A DNA stretch of 64,000 nt from Uliginosibacterium sp036017065 (GTDB lineage: Bacteria; Pseudomonadota; Gammaproteobacteria; Burkholderiales; Rhodocyclaceae). Below the pieces are notes generated by a model. It was not told where the DNA came from and ran no database searches. It was given only the letters and a program-made list of their open reading frames with translations. Of the stretch, positions 8,591-15,710 are shown in pieces. Both the position numbers and the translations under genes were made by a program. Position 1 is the stretch's first letter, and each line of letters opens with the position of its first letter. The stretch is taken from assembly GCF_036017065.1 (NCBI RefSeq), contig NZ_JAYXHR010000001.1, forward strand, positions 1,798,001-1,862,000. Reading direction: 5' to 3'.

Positions 8591-9442
8591 ATGTCCAACG
8601 ACCAGCCGTCCAACGAGGGTCTGCCGCGCCGCGTCCTGCTGACCGGCTGCTCCGGCACGCTTGGCACCGTGCTGCGGCCCTGGCTGCGCACACGCGTGGA
8701 TCACCTGCGCATCTCCGACCTGGTGCCCCCCAGCCTCGCCCTGGAAGCCAACGAGGAATTCGTCGCCTGCGAACTGAGTGACCGCGACGGCATGCTGCGG
8801 TTGCTGGACGGCGTGGACGCCGTCATCCACATGGGCGGCGGCGGCAACGAGTTTTCCGCCGACGTGACGCTGCAGGCCAACGTGATCGGCACCTTCAACC
8901 TGTACCACGCCGCCCTTGAAAAGGGCGTCCGGCGCATCGTGCTGGCCAGCACCAACCACGCGACGGGTTACTACCCCGTGGGCGAAGTCGTCAGCCCTGA
9001 CACGCCGGCCCGCCCCGACAGCCTGTATGCCGTCAGCAAGTGCTTCGGCGAAACCCTGTCACGCTACTTCTTCGATCGCCACGGCATCGAGACCCTGGCG
9101 ATCCGCCTTGGCAGCGTCCGCCCCCGGCCGACCTTCCGGCGCGAACTGATGACCTGGCTCTCGCATGGCGACTTCACCCACGCGGTGGAACGCGGCCTGG
9201 TCGCCGCTCCGCTCGGCCACGCCATCATCTACGGCGTGTCACAAACCGACACCCCCTGGTGGCGCGACGACGACAGCAGGCGCATCGGCTTCACCCCGCG
9301 CGACTCGGCGGAAACCTTCCGCGCAGAGATAGAGGCGAGAGAAGATACCCATCCGCCCGGCCACTCGATGCGGGTGTGGCAGGGCGGCACGTTCACCGAG
9401 TACGACTACCGCGCGCCGCAAACGCCCAAGCCGCGCCCCTGA
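8591..9442 (+). CDS. udh: Uronate dehydrogenase (NAD-dependent, SDR family)
   Basis: Predicted to oxidise D-galacturonate or D-glucuronate to the aldarolactone with NAD. The 283-residue protein has the Rossmann motif TGCSGTLG near residue 18, the substrate-side HMGGGG motif, ASTNHATGYY, and the catalytic YAVSKCFGE (Tyr-x3-Lys). The regions around RLSD-like, YFFDRHGIETLAIRLGS and the WW motif (TDTPWWRDD) resemble characterised Pseudomonas and Agrobacterium Udh proteins from memory. It faces a dehydratase gene and sits near a FadR regulator and a TRAP transporter, as expected for sugar-acid catabolism. Other epimerase-like SDRs are possible but less likely. Confidence 0.85.
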   Translation: MSNDQPSNEGLPRRVLLTGCSGTLGTVLRPWLRTRVDHLRISDLVPPSLALEANEEFVACELSDRDGMLRLLDGVDAVIHMGGGGNEFSADVTLQANVIGTFNLYHAALEKGVRRIVLASTNHATGYYPVGEVVSPDTPARPDSLYAVSKCFGETLSRYFFDRHGIETLAIRLGSVRPRPTFRRELMTWLSHGDFTHAVERGLVAAPLGHAIIYGVSQTDTPWWRDDDSRRIGFTPRDSAETFRAEIEAREDTHPPGHSMRVWQGGTFTEYDYRAPQTPKPRP

Positions 9443-9449
9443 CGTCGGC

Positions 9450-9468
9450 CGGGTGGCCCGGCCACCCG
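9450..9468. terminator. Hairpin between convergent udh and dehydratase genes
   Basis: CGGGTGGC and GCCACCCG pair across a 3-base loop in a 33-base convergent gap. There is no T run, so it is a weak or bidirectional terminator candidate. Confidence 0.4.
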
Positions 9469-9475
9469 TGCCGCC

Positions 9476-11200
9476 TCAGAAGATGTCCGGCTCGTCCGTC
9501 GGCGCATCACCCTCCAGGAAATCGAAATCGCAGCCTTCGTTGGCCTGCGTCACATGCTCGATGAACAGCCTGCCCCAGCCACGCCGGTAGTGCGGCGCCG
9601 GGCGCTGCCATGCGGCCCGGCGCGCGGCCAGTTCGTCCTCGTCGACCAACAGGTCCAGACGCCGCGCCTCGACGTCGATGGCAATCAGGTCACCGTCCCG
9701 CACCAGGGCGAGCGGTCCGCCGATGTGGGACTCCGGCGCCACGTGCAGCACACAGGCGCCATAGCTGGTGCCACTCATGCGCGCGTCGGAAATCCGCAAC
9801 ATGTCGCGCACGCCGGCGGCCAGCAGTTTCTTCGGGATCGGTAGCTGTCCCCACTCCGGCATGCCCGGTGCGCCTTGCGGCCCGGCGTTGCGCAGCACCA
9901 GCACGCTGTCGGCATCGACATCGAGATCCGGGTCATCGATGCGCGCCGCCATGTCGGCACGCGTATCGAACACCAGGGCGCGCCCGGTGTGCCGCAGCAG
10001 GTGCGCTTCGGCGGCGGCAGGCTTGATGACTGCGCCATCGGGCGCGAGGCTGCCACGCAATACCGCCAGCCCGTCGCAGGCGACGAGCGGATCGTCACGC
10101 CGCCGGATGACTTCGTCATTCACGCAGCTGACGCCGGCGATGGCTTCGCCCAGCGTCACGCCCGCCACCGTCACCGCGTCCAGGTGCAGCAGATCGGGCA
10201 GGCGCGACAGCAGTGCGCGCAAACCGCCCGCATAGTAGAAATCTTCCATCAGGAAGCGGCCGGCGGGCCGCAGGTCCGCCAGCACCGGCGTGCGTCGCGC
10301 CAGCTCATCGAAGCGGTCCATCGTCAGCGGCACGCCTGCACGCCGCGCCATCGCCACGAGGTGGATCACCGCGTTGGTGGACCCGCCCAGCGCCAGCACG
10401 GTGGTGATGGCATTGTCGAAGGACCGCGCGTCCAGCAGGCTGCGTGGCGTGATGTCCTGCCACACCATGTCGACGATGCGCCGGCCGCATGCCACGGCCA
10501 TGCGTGCATGCCCCGCGTCGGCCGCGGGGATCGATGCGGCACCGGGCAGGCACAGCCCCAGCGCCTCCACCGCGCTGGTCATCGTGGAGGCCGTTCCCAT
10601 CGTCATGCAGTGGCCGGGCGAACGGGCGATGCCGTTCTCGATTTCCTCCCAGTCCTGCTCACTGATACGGCCACTGCGCAGTTCGTCCCAGTACTTCCAG
10701 GTGTCGGAGCCTGAGCCCAGGTGCTCGCCGCGCCAGTGCCCGCGCAACATCGGGCCGGCCGGCATGAAGATGGCGGGCAGGTTCATGGAGAGCGCGCCCA
10801 TCACCAGCGCGGGCGTGGTCTTGTCGCAGCCCCCCATCAGCACCACGCCGTCCACGGGGTGGGAGCGCAGCAACTCCTCCGTCTCCATCGCCAGGAAATT
10901 GCGGTAGAGCATCGTGGACGGCTTCTGGAAGGGTTCGGAGAGCGACATCGCAGGCAACTCCACCGGGAAGCCGCCGGCCTGCCAGATGCCACGCTTCACT
11001 TCCTCCGCACGCTGGCGGAAGTGCCCGTGGCAGGGGTTGATCTCGCTCCAGGTGTTAACGACGGCAATCACAGGCTTGCCGGCATAGTCTTCGCGGGCGT
11101 ATCCCATCTGGGCACTGCGGGAGCGATGGCCGAAGGCACGCAGCGTGGGCACCCCGTACCAGCGGTGACTCCTCAGATCTTCCGGGCGCTTGCGCTGCAT
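9476..11200 (-). CDS. IlvD/Edd-family sugar-acid dehydratase (L-arabinonate dehydratase-like)
   Basis: Iron-sulfur dehydratase that removes water from a sugar acid to give a 2-keto-3-deoxy acid. At 574 residues it is shorter than Edd (about 607) and matches the arabinonate dehydratase branch in length and in motifs: FGHRSRSAQMGYAREDYAG, NTWSEINPCHGHF, MGGCDKTTPA, SPGHCMTMGTASTMTS, and the C-terminal DARMSGTSYGACVLHV and CDFDFL. Cysteines in NPC, GGCDKT and GHC are the usual cluster ligands. It is divergent from a FadR-type regulator and convergent with udh, so its substrate may be an aldonate or aldarate made by that pathway. The exact substrate is not determined by sequence. Confidence 0.85.
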   Translation of the reverse strand: MQRKRPEDLRSHRWYGVPTLRAFGHRSRSAQMGYAREDYAGKPVIAVVNTWSEINPCHGHFRQRAEEVKRGIWQAGGFPVELPAMSLSEPFQKPSTMLYRNFLAMETEELLRSHPVDGVVLMGGCDKTTPALVMGALSMNLPAIFMPAGPMLRGHWRGEHLGSGSDTWKYWDELRSGRISEQDWEEIENGIARSPGHCMTMGTASTMTSAVEALGLCLPGAASIPAADAGHARMAVACGRRIVDMVWQDITPRSLLDARSFDNAITTVLALGGSTNAVIHLVAMARRAGVPLTMDRFDELARRTPVLADLRPAGRFLMEDFYYAGGLRALLSRLPDLLHLDAVTVAGVTLGEAIAGVSCVNDEVIRRRDDPLVACDGLAVLRGSLAPDGAVIKPAAAEAHLLRHTGRALVFDTRADMAARIDDPDLDVDADSVLVLRNAGPQGAPGMPEWGQLPIPKKLLAAGVRDMLRISDARMSGTSYGACVLHVAPESHIGGPLALVRDGDLIAIDVEARRLDLLVDEDELAARRAAWQRPAPHYRRGWGRLFIEHVTQANEGCDFDFLEGDAPTDEPDIF

Positions 11201-11252
11201 AGTTTTTCTCCTGACCTGCGCGTGTTCAACATAGAATGCTTTGCACCCAAGT

Positions 11253-11267
11253 CCTTGTCATGCAAGG
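11253..11267. promoter_or_regulatory. Candidate FadR-type operator, site 1
   Basis: CCTTGTCATGCAAGG has perfect 5-base arms. Its core TTGTCATGCAA matches the FadR-subfamily consensus TNGTNNNACNA except for one G. It lies between the divergent dehydratase and regulator genes and closely resembles the site at 48959-48971 before the other FadR gene. Confidence 0.55.
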
Positions 11268-11293
11268 TTTCGGGCCAAAACAAAACAACAAGG

Positions 11294-11304
11294 TTGCCTG
11301 ACAA
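11294..11304. promoter_or_regulatory. Candidate FadR-type operator, site 2
   Basis: TTGCCTGACAA has one mismatch to TNGTNNNACNA. Its centre is 39 bases from that of site 1 in the same divergent gap. Confidence 0.4.
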
Positions 11305-11352
11305 TCCGGCAGCACGCCAGCCGGTGGAGCGGGCTCCACAGGAGTCAACACG

Positions 11353-12066
11353 ATGTCCGAGTTACCCATCATCCGACCAGCGCAAACGGTCAACCGGGTC
11401 GACACCGTTTATGCCGGCATCATCGAGGCGATGGTTAACGGCGAATATCCGGAAAACAGCCGCCTGCCCACCGAGACGGAACTGGCCCAGCATTACGGCG
11501 TATCCCGGCCAACCGTCCGCGAAGCGCTGTCGCGTCTGCGGCTGGACGGCCTCATCGCATCGCGGCGCGGCTCCGGCAGCTACGTACTGCGCCGCCCCGA
11601 CCGCAACATCAAGCGCTTCGCGCCCATCGAAAGCCTGGCGGATGTGCAGCGTGTGTTCACCTTCCGCATCGCGCTGGAATCGGCAGCCGCAGGCCTCGCC
11701 GCCGAGCAGCGTTCGGCGCACGACCTGGAAGAGATCAACGTCGCGCTGGAGCAGCTCAACCGCGTCAGCGTCGAGGAATCCCTCGGCGTGGAAGAGGACC
11801 TAGCCTTCCACCTCGCCATCGCGCGTGCGTCACACAACGTCTACTTCGCCACTGCGCTGGAGATGATCGGCGAGCAGATGCGCGTGGGCATGAACCTGTC
11901 GCGCAGCCTGTCGCTGGAGAAGAGTCGCGCACGTCGCGAACTGGTGCAGGCCGAGCACCTGGAGATCGTCGCCGCCATCGAGCGCAAATCTTCGTTCGAA
12001 GCTGCAGAGGCGATGCGTCTGCACCTGGGCGGAGCCAAGCGGCGACTGTTCGAGGGACCGCAGTAG
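11353..12066 (+). CDS. GntR-family transcriptional regulator, FadR subfamily
   Basis: DNA-binding repressor or activator, likely for the flanking sugar-acid genes. The 237-residue protein has an N-terminal GntR winged helix (about residues 18-85, with TETELAQHYGVSRPTVREALSRLRLDGLIASRRGSGSYV) and a C-terminal all-helical FCD ligand domain (about 100-230). The FCD metal-type residues are visible in EEDLAFHLAIARASHN and the final MRLHL segment. It is transcribed away from the dehydratase and toward the TRAP operon. Candidate palindromes in the gap and before dctP fit auto- and local control. The effector is probably the sugar acid or its keto-deoxy product, by inference. Confidence 0.9.
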   Translation: MSELPIIRPAQTVNRVDTVYAGIIEAMVNGEYPENSRLPTETELAQHYGVSRPTVREALSRLRLDGLIASRRGSGSYVLRRPDRNIKRFAPIESLADVQRVFTFRIALESAAAGLAAEQRSAHDLEEINVALEQLNRVSVEESLGVEEDLAFHLAIARASHNVYFATALEMIGEQMRVGMNLSRSLSLEKSRARRELVQAEHLEIVAAIERKSSFEAAEAMRLHLGGAKRRLFEGPQ

Positions 12067-12143
12067 TCCCCTGCGCAGGACCACGCCTCGCACGGAATTT
12101 CCGTTTCCTTCCATTTTCGTATCTATTTCCGTATCCATGTCCA

Positions 12144-12169
12144 CGACAGCGCAACCGCGTGCGCTGTCG
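12144..12169. promoter_or_regulatory. Perfect 9-bp inverted repeat
   Basis: CGACAGCGC and GCGCTGTCG flank an 8-base loop. No T run follows. It lies 77 bases after the regulator stop and could act as a weak terminator, an mRNA 3' hairpin or a binding site. Confidence 0.45.
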
Positions 12170-12171
12170 CC

Positions 12172-12197
12172 GTTGCGCAACAGCGGCGTTGCGTAAC
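12172..12197. promoter_or_regulatory. Twin 10-bp palindromes GTTGCGCAAC / GTTGCGTAAC
   Basis: Two near-identical palindromes at 12172-12181 and 12188-12197 are spaced 16 bases centre to centre, about one and a half helical turns. This looks like a tandem operator for an unidentified dimeric regulator. Confidence 0.4.
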
Positions 12198-12603
12198 AGG
12201 ATTCCACCCCGCCCACAAGGCGTCGCCCAGCGACCTGGACACGACGCCGGCCTGTGGTCACCACGCCCCTCCGCGAGCGCCGCGCCCTCCCCCGTTCCGG
12301 GAACACCGCTGAAGGCTGCACGGCACCAGGTCCGTCGCCGTCCCGACCCTCGCCAGAACTGCCTATTGCGGTCTACCCGAACCTTCATCCGTGCATGCAC
12401 CAAGATGATTCCGACATGAAATGCGACAGCCGGACAGCCGCTGCAAAACCCGTTGTGCGCCATACCTTGAGCGACGGTGGAATGGTGGTATCTTTGCCGG
12501 CGGCCTCGGGGTGCAGCAACCACAGCACCCATCGCCGGAGCCCCCGGCACAAAGGTCCTGACCTCATTCCTCCTCCTCGCCGGAGGGGGGTTCACTTGGA
12601 AAG

Positions 12604-12625
12604 TTGTTACTTGTTACACGAGGAG
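12604..12625 (+). promoter_or_regulatory. Tandem TTGTTAC repeat, FadR-type site and ribosome site of dctP
   Basis: TTGTTAC occurs twice head to tail (12604-12610, 12611-12617). The second copy opens TTGTTACACGA (12611-12621), a perfect TNGTNNNACNA match that runs into the Shine-Dalgarno AGGAG (12621-12625) nine bases before the ATG. A protein bound here would cover the start of the message. Confidence 0.45.
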
Positions 12626-12634
12626 ACTCAAAGA

Positions 12635-13606
12635 ATGATGCGTGTTTCGAAAATGGTAGTGGCCATGATGGCAGCCGGTGCGGTCGCCTCAGCTTCGGCA
12701 ACCGAATTCCGTTCGGCCGACATCCACAACAGTGACGACTATCCGACCGTCACCGCGGTGAAGTTCATCAGCGAGCAGCTTTCCAAGTCTTCCGGCGGCA
12801 AGCACTCGATCAAGGTGTTCAACAAGGGTGCCCTGGGTTCCGAAAAGGAAACCATCGACCAGGTCAAGATCGGCGCGCTGGACATGACCCGCGTGAACAT
12901 CAGCCCGATGAACTCGATCTGCTCCAAGACCAACATCCCGGTGCTGCCGTTCCTGTTCCGCTCGGTCGATCACCTGCACAAGGTGCTGGACGGCGCGATC
13001 GGTGACGAAATCGCCAAGGACTGCGAAGCCCAGGGCTTCGTGCTGCTGGCCTTCTACGACTCGGGCGCCCGCTCGATCTACTCGAAGAAGCCGGTCAAGA
13101 CCGTTGCCGACACCAAGGGCATGAAGCTGCGCGTGCAGCAGTCCGACCTGTGGGTTGCCGTGGCCAACGCCATGGGCGCCAACCCCACCCCGATGCCCGC
13201 CGGTGAAGTCGTGACCGCCCTGAAGACCGGCCTGGTCGACGCGGCTGAAAACAACTACCCGTCCTACGGCTCGGGCTTCCGTCACTTCGAAGCAGCCAAG
13301 TACTACAACCTGACCGAGCACTCGATGGCTCCGGAAGTCCTGCTGTTCTCGAAGGTCGTCTGGGACAAGCTGCCGAAGGCCGACCAGGACGCCATCCGCG
13401 CTGCCGCCAAGGCCTCCGTCCCCTTCAACCGTACCGCCTGGGCGGCTTACGAGAAGAAGGAAAAGGACATGGTCGTCGCCGCTGGCACGATCATCGAAAC
13501 GGTCGACAAGAAGTCCTTCCAGGACGTCATGGGCCCGGTCTACGACAAGTTCGCCAACACGCCTGACCTGAAGCGTCTGGTGAAGGCCGTCCAAGACACG
13601 AAGTAA
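12635..13606 (+). CDS. dctP: TRAP transporter solute-binding protein, DctP family
   Basis: Periplasmic binding protein of a sodium-driven TRAP importer. The 323-residue precursor has a signal peptide (MMRVSKMVVAMMAAGAVASASA) and DctP landmarks: KGALGSEKETIDQVKIGALDM, GMKLRVQQSDLWVAVANAMGANPTP (conserved Arg near 170 that binds the ligand carboxylate) and GLVDAAENNYPSYG. The upstream open frame is much longer, but AGGAG nine bases before ATG 12635 and the signal peptide fix this start. It leads dctQ and dctM in an operon. Next to udh, a sugar-acid dehydratase and a FadR regulator, the likely ligand is a uronate or related sugar acid; C4-dicarboxylates are the alternative. Confidence 0.92.
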   Translation: MMRVSKMVVAMMAAGAVASASATEFRSADIHNSDDYPTVTAVKFISEQLSKSSGGKHSIKVFNKGALGSEKETIDQVKIGALDMTRVNISPMNSICSKTNIPVLPFLFRSVDHLHKVLDGAIGDEIAKDCEAQGFVLLAFYDSGARSIYSKKPVKTVADTKGMKLRVQQSDLWVAVANAMGANPTPMPAGEVVTALKTGLVDAAENNYPSYGSGFRHFEAAKYYNLTEHSMAPEVLLFSKVVWDKLPKADQDAIRAAAKASVPFNRTAWAAYEKKEKDMVVAAGTIIETVDKKSFQDVMGPVYDKFANTPDLKRLVKAVQDTK

Positions 13607-13681
13607 GCTTCTCCAGCAACTGTCCTACCTTCCGGCCGGGCTCTCCGGCCGGAAGTCCTCCTGCCTCACCGGAGTTCCCCG

Positions 13682-14188
13682 ATGTCATCATCAACCTCGC
13701 TGTTCACCCGCATCTGTGCGGGGCTGTCGAAGGCTTGCCTGATACTGGCCGTCATCGGCCTGATCGCCATCATCCTGGCAGTGCAATCACAGGTCTTCGG
13801 ACGCTACGTCCTCAATGACACACCGACCTGGGCCGAAGCCCTGTCGATGCTGTTGATCCTTTATGTCACGGCTTTCGGCGTTGCCGTCGGCGTGCGCGAT
13901 GCCGGCCACATCGGCCTGGAATCCCTCGTCGTACTGCTGCCGGAATCACTGCGTCTCAAGATCGAAATCCTCATCCACGTGTGTGTCGGTGTTTTCGGAG
14001 CCTTCATGGTCCAGAGCGGCTACATGTGGACCACGCTGAAATGGACTGATATCAAGCCCATGCTCAACGTGCCCTCCGGCATGGACTACCTGCCCCTGGT
14101 GATCGCCGGAGCGCTCATCGTCCTGTTCTCCATCGAACACATCATCGCCCTGCTGCAGGGCAAAGAGGTCGAGCCAGCATGGAACTGA
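13682..14188 (+). CDS. dctQ: TRAP transporter small permease, DctQ family
   Basis: Small membrane subunit that joins the binding protein to the large permease. The 168-residue protein has four predicted membrane segments, starting with CLILAVIGLIAIILAVQSQVF, and the DctQ landmarks FGRYVLNDTPTWAEALSMLL and GVRDAGHIGLESLV. It follows dctP by 75 bases and overlaps dctM by ten bases, so the operon is dctPQM. It is clearly paralogous to the protein encoded at 19892-20380. Confidence 0.92.
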   Translation: MSSSTSLFTRICAGLSKACLILAVIGLIAIILAVQSQVFGRYVLNDTPTWAEALSMLLILYVTAFGVAVGVRDAGHIGLESLVVLLPESLRLKIEILIHVCVGVFGAFMVQSGYMWTTLKWTDIKPMLNVPSGMDYLPLVIAGALIVLFSIEHIIALLQGKEVEPAWN

Positions 14189-15480
14189 CAGTTCTCACCC
14201 TTAGTTTCATCTTCTTCCTGCTGATCGGCGTCCCGGTTGCGTTCTCGATCGGCCTGTCCTCCATCTGCACCATCATCGCCGCCGGCCTGCCGGTGGCCGT
14301 GGTGTTCCAGAAGATGGTGGGCGGCATGCAGGTGTTTTCCTTCCTGGCCATCCCGTTCTTCATCTTCGCCGGTGAGCTGATGCTCTACGGCGGCATCGCC
14401 GATCGCATCGTCAAGTTCGCCAACAGCATGGTGGGCCACGTGCGTGGCGGCCTGGGCATGTCGAACGTGCTGGGCTGCACGCTGTTCGGTGGTGTCGCGG
14501 GCTCCCCGCTGGCCGACGTGTCGGCGATGGGCTCGGTGATGATCCCGATGATGAAGCGCGAGGGTTACGACGCCGACTACGCGGTCAACGTCACCACCCA
14601 CGCGGCCCTCGTCGGCGCGCTGATGCCGACCAGCCACAACATCATCATCTACACGCTGGCCACGGCTGGTCTTGCCGCGGTAAGCGTGTTCGACATGATC
14701 CTCGGCGCACTGGTCCCGGCCCTGATCCTCACCGTCGCCAACCTGATCGCCGCCTACTACGTGGCCGTCAAGCGCGGCTACAAGACCCACGGCGTGTTCC
14801 CCGGCTGGGGCGTGGTGATCTCGACCTTCCTGGGGGCCCTGCCCGGCCTGGCGGTGATCTTCATCATCCTGGGCGGCATCCTGTCCGGCGTGTTCACGGC
14901 AACCGAGTCCGCAGCCACCGCCGTATTCTGGGCGCTGCTGGTGACGATCTTCGTGTACCGCTCGCTGAGCTGGGAGAACTTCCTGAAGGCCTGTGCCAAG
15001 GCGTGCAAGACCACGGGCGTGGTGCTGCTGCTGATCGGCATCTCGTCGGCCTTCGGCTACTTCCTGGCCCTGTACGACGTGCCGGAAAAGGCGGGTGCCT
15101 TCATGCAGTCGATCACCAGCTCGCCGTGGGTGGTGTTCCTGATGATCAACATCATCCTGTTTCTGCTCGGCACCTTCCTGGACATGGCGGCGACCATCCT
15201 GATCTGCACGCCGATCTTCCTGCCGATCGCCATGCAGTACGGCATGAACCCGACCCAGTTCGGCATCATGATGCTGATCAACTGCGCGCTGGGCCTGAAC
15301 ACGCCGCCAGTAGGGACGACACAGTTCGTCGGCTGCGCGATCGGGGAGATATCGGTCGGCCAGGTGATGAAGTCCATCCTGCCGTTCTACGGCGCGCTCA
15401 CCGCCACGATGCTGCTCGTCACCTACGTGCCGGCCTTCTCGCTGTGGCTGCCGGAGACGATGAAGTCGGTCCTGAACTGA
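14179..15480 (+). CDS. dctM: TRAP transporter large permease, DctM family
   Basis: Main sodium:solute channel subunit. The 433-residue protein has about twelve hydrophobic segments and the DctM motifs GGMQVFSFLAIPFFIFAGELM, GCTLFGGVAGSPLADVSAMG, REGYDADYAVNVTTHAALVG, PTSHNIIIYTLA and NCALGLNTPPVGTTQFVGC. It ends the operon; a strong terminator follows. It is about two-thirds identical by eye to the large permease at 18621-19901, over most of its length. Confidence 0.95.
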   Translation: MELTVLTLSFIFFLLIGVPVAFSIGLSSICTIIAAGLPVAVVFQKMVGGMQVFSFLAIPFFIFAGELMLYGGIADRIVKFANSMVGHVRGGLGMSNVLGCTLFGGVAGSPLADVSAMGSVMIPMMKREGYDADYAVNVTTHAALVGALMPTSHNIIIYTLATAGLAAVSVFDMILGALVPALILTVANLIAAYYVAVKRGYKTHGVFPGWGVVISTFLGALPGLAVIFIILGGILSGVFTATESAATAVFWALLVTIFVYRSLSWENFLKACAKACKTTGVVLLLIGISSAFGYFLALYDVPEKAGAFMQSITSSPWVVFLMINIILFLLGTFLDMAATILICTPIFLPIAMQYGMNPTQFGIMMLINCALGLNTPPVGTTQFVGCAIGEISVGQVMKSILPFYGALTATMLLVTYVPAFSLWLPETMKSVLN

Positions 15481-15500
15481 CCGCTGTCGCTCCGCAAAAG

Positions 15501-15539
15501 AACCCCCGGCTGCCGCTAGGCGCCGGGGGTTTTTCTTTG
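15501..15539 (+). terminator. Rho-independent terminator of dctPQM
   Basis: AACCCCCGGC (15501-15510) pairs with GCCGGGGGTT (15522-15531) and is followed by TTTTCTTT. Confidence 0.9.
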
Positions 15540-15710
15540 GATCTGCAAAATCTTGTTGGAAGACGTCCGCAGCGCTCGCGGACAGTCAGGGCTTGCCGCA
15601 ACTCCCCTCAAGGATGACGCCCCCGTCGCCGTTAAAACGATCCTGATTAAACGTTTGCACAGGGCCATCGACCCGGTGTGGCACCGGCCAGGAGCCGGAA
15701 AGGGAGCAGC

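Larger units (their letters stand above)
12067..12603 (+). other. Long gap before the TRAP operon with palindromes, no gene seen
   Basis: About 540 bases lie between the regulator and dctP. The dctP frame is open upstream through this region, but its composition and the strong ribosome site at 12621 argue against translation. It contains a hairpin (12144-12169), twin GTTGCGCAAC-like palindromes (12172-12197) and a possible promoter TTGAGC (12467-12472), 16-base spacer, TATCTT (12489-12494). Confidence 0.5.

Noticed and set aside
12254..12634. Upstream extension of the dctP frame
   Set aside because: No signal peptide at its start, unusual composition, and a strong AGGAG site plus signal peptide at 12635.
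15600..15700. Sigma-28 promoter before the chemoreceptor
   Set aside because: TAAA-like elements exist but no GCCGATAA-type -10 at correct spacing.
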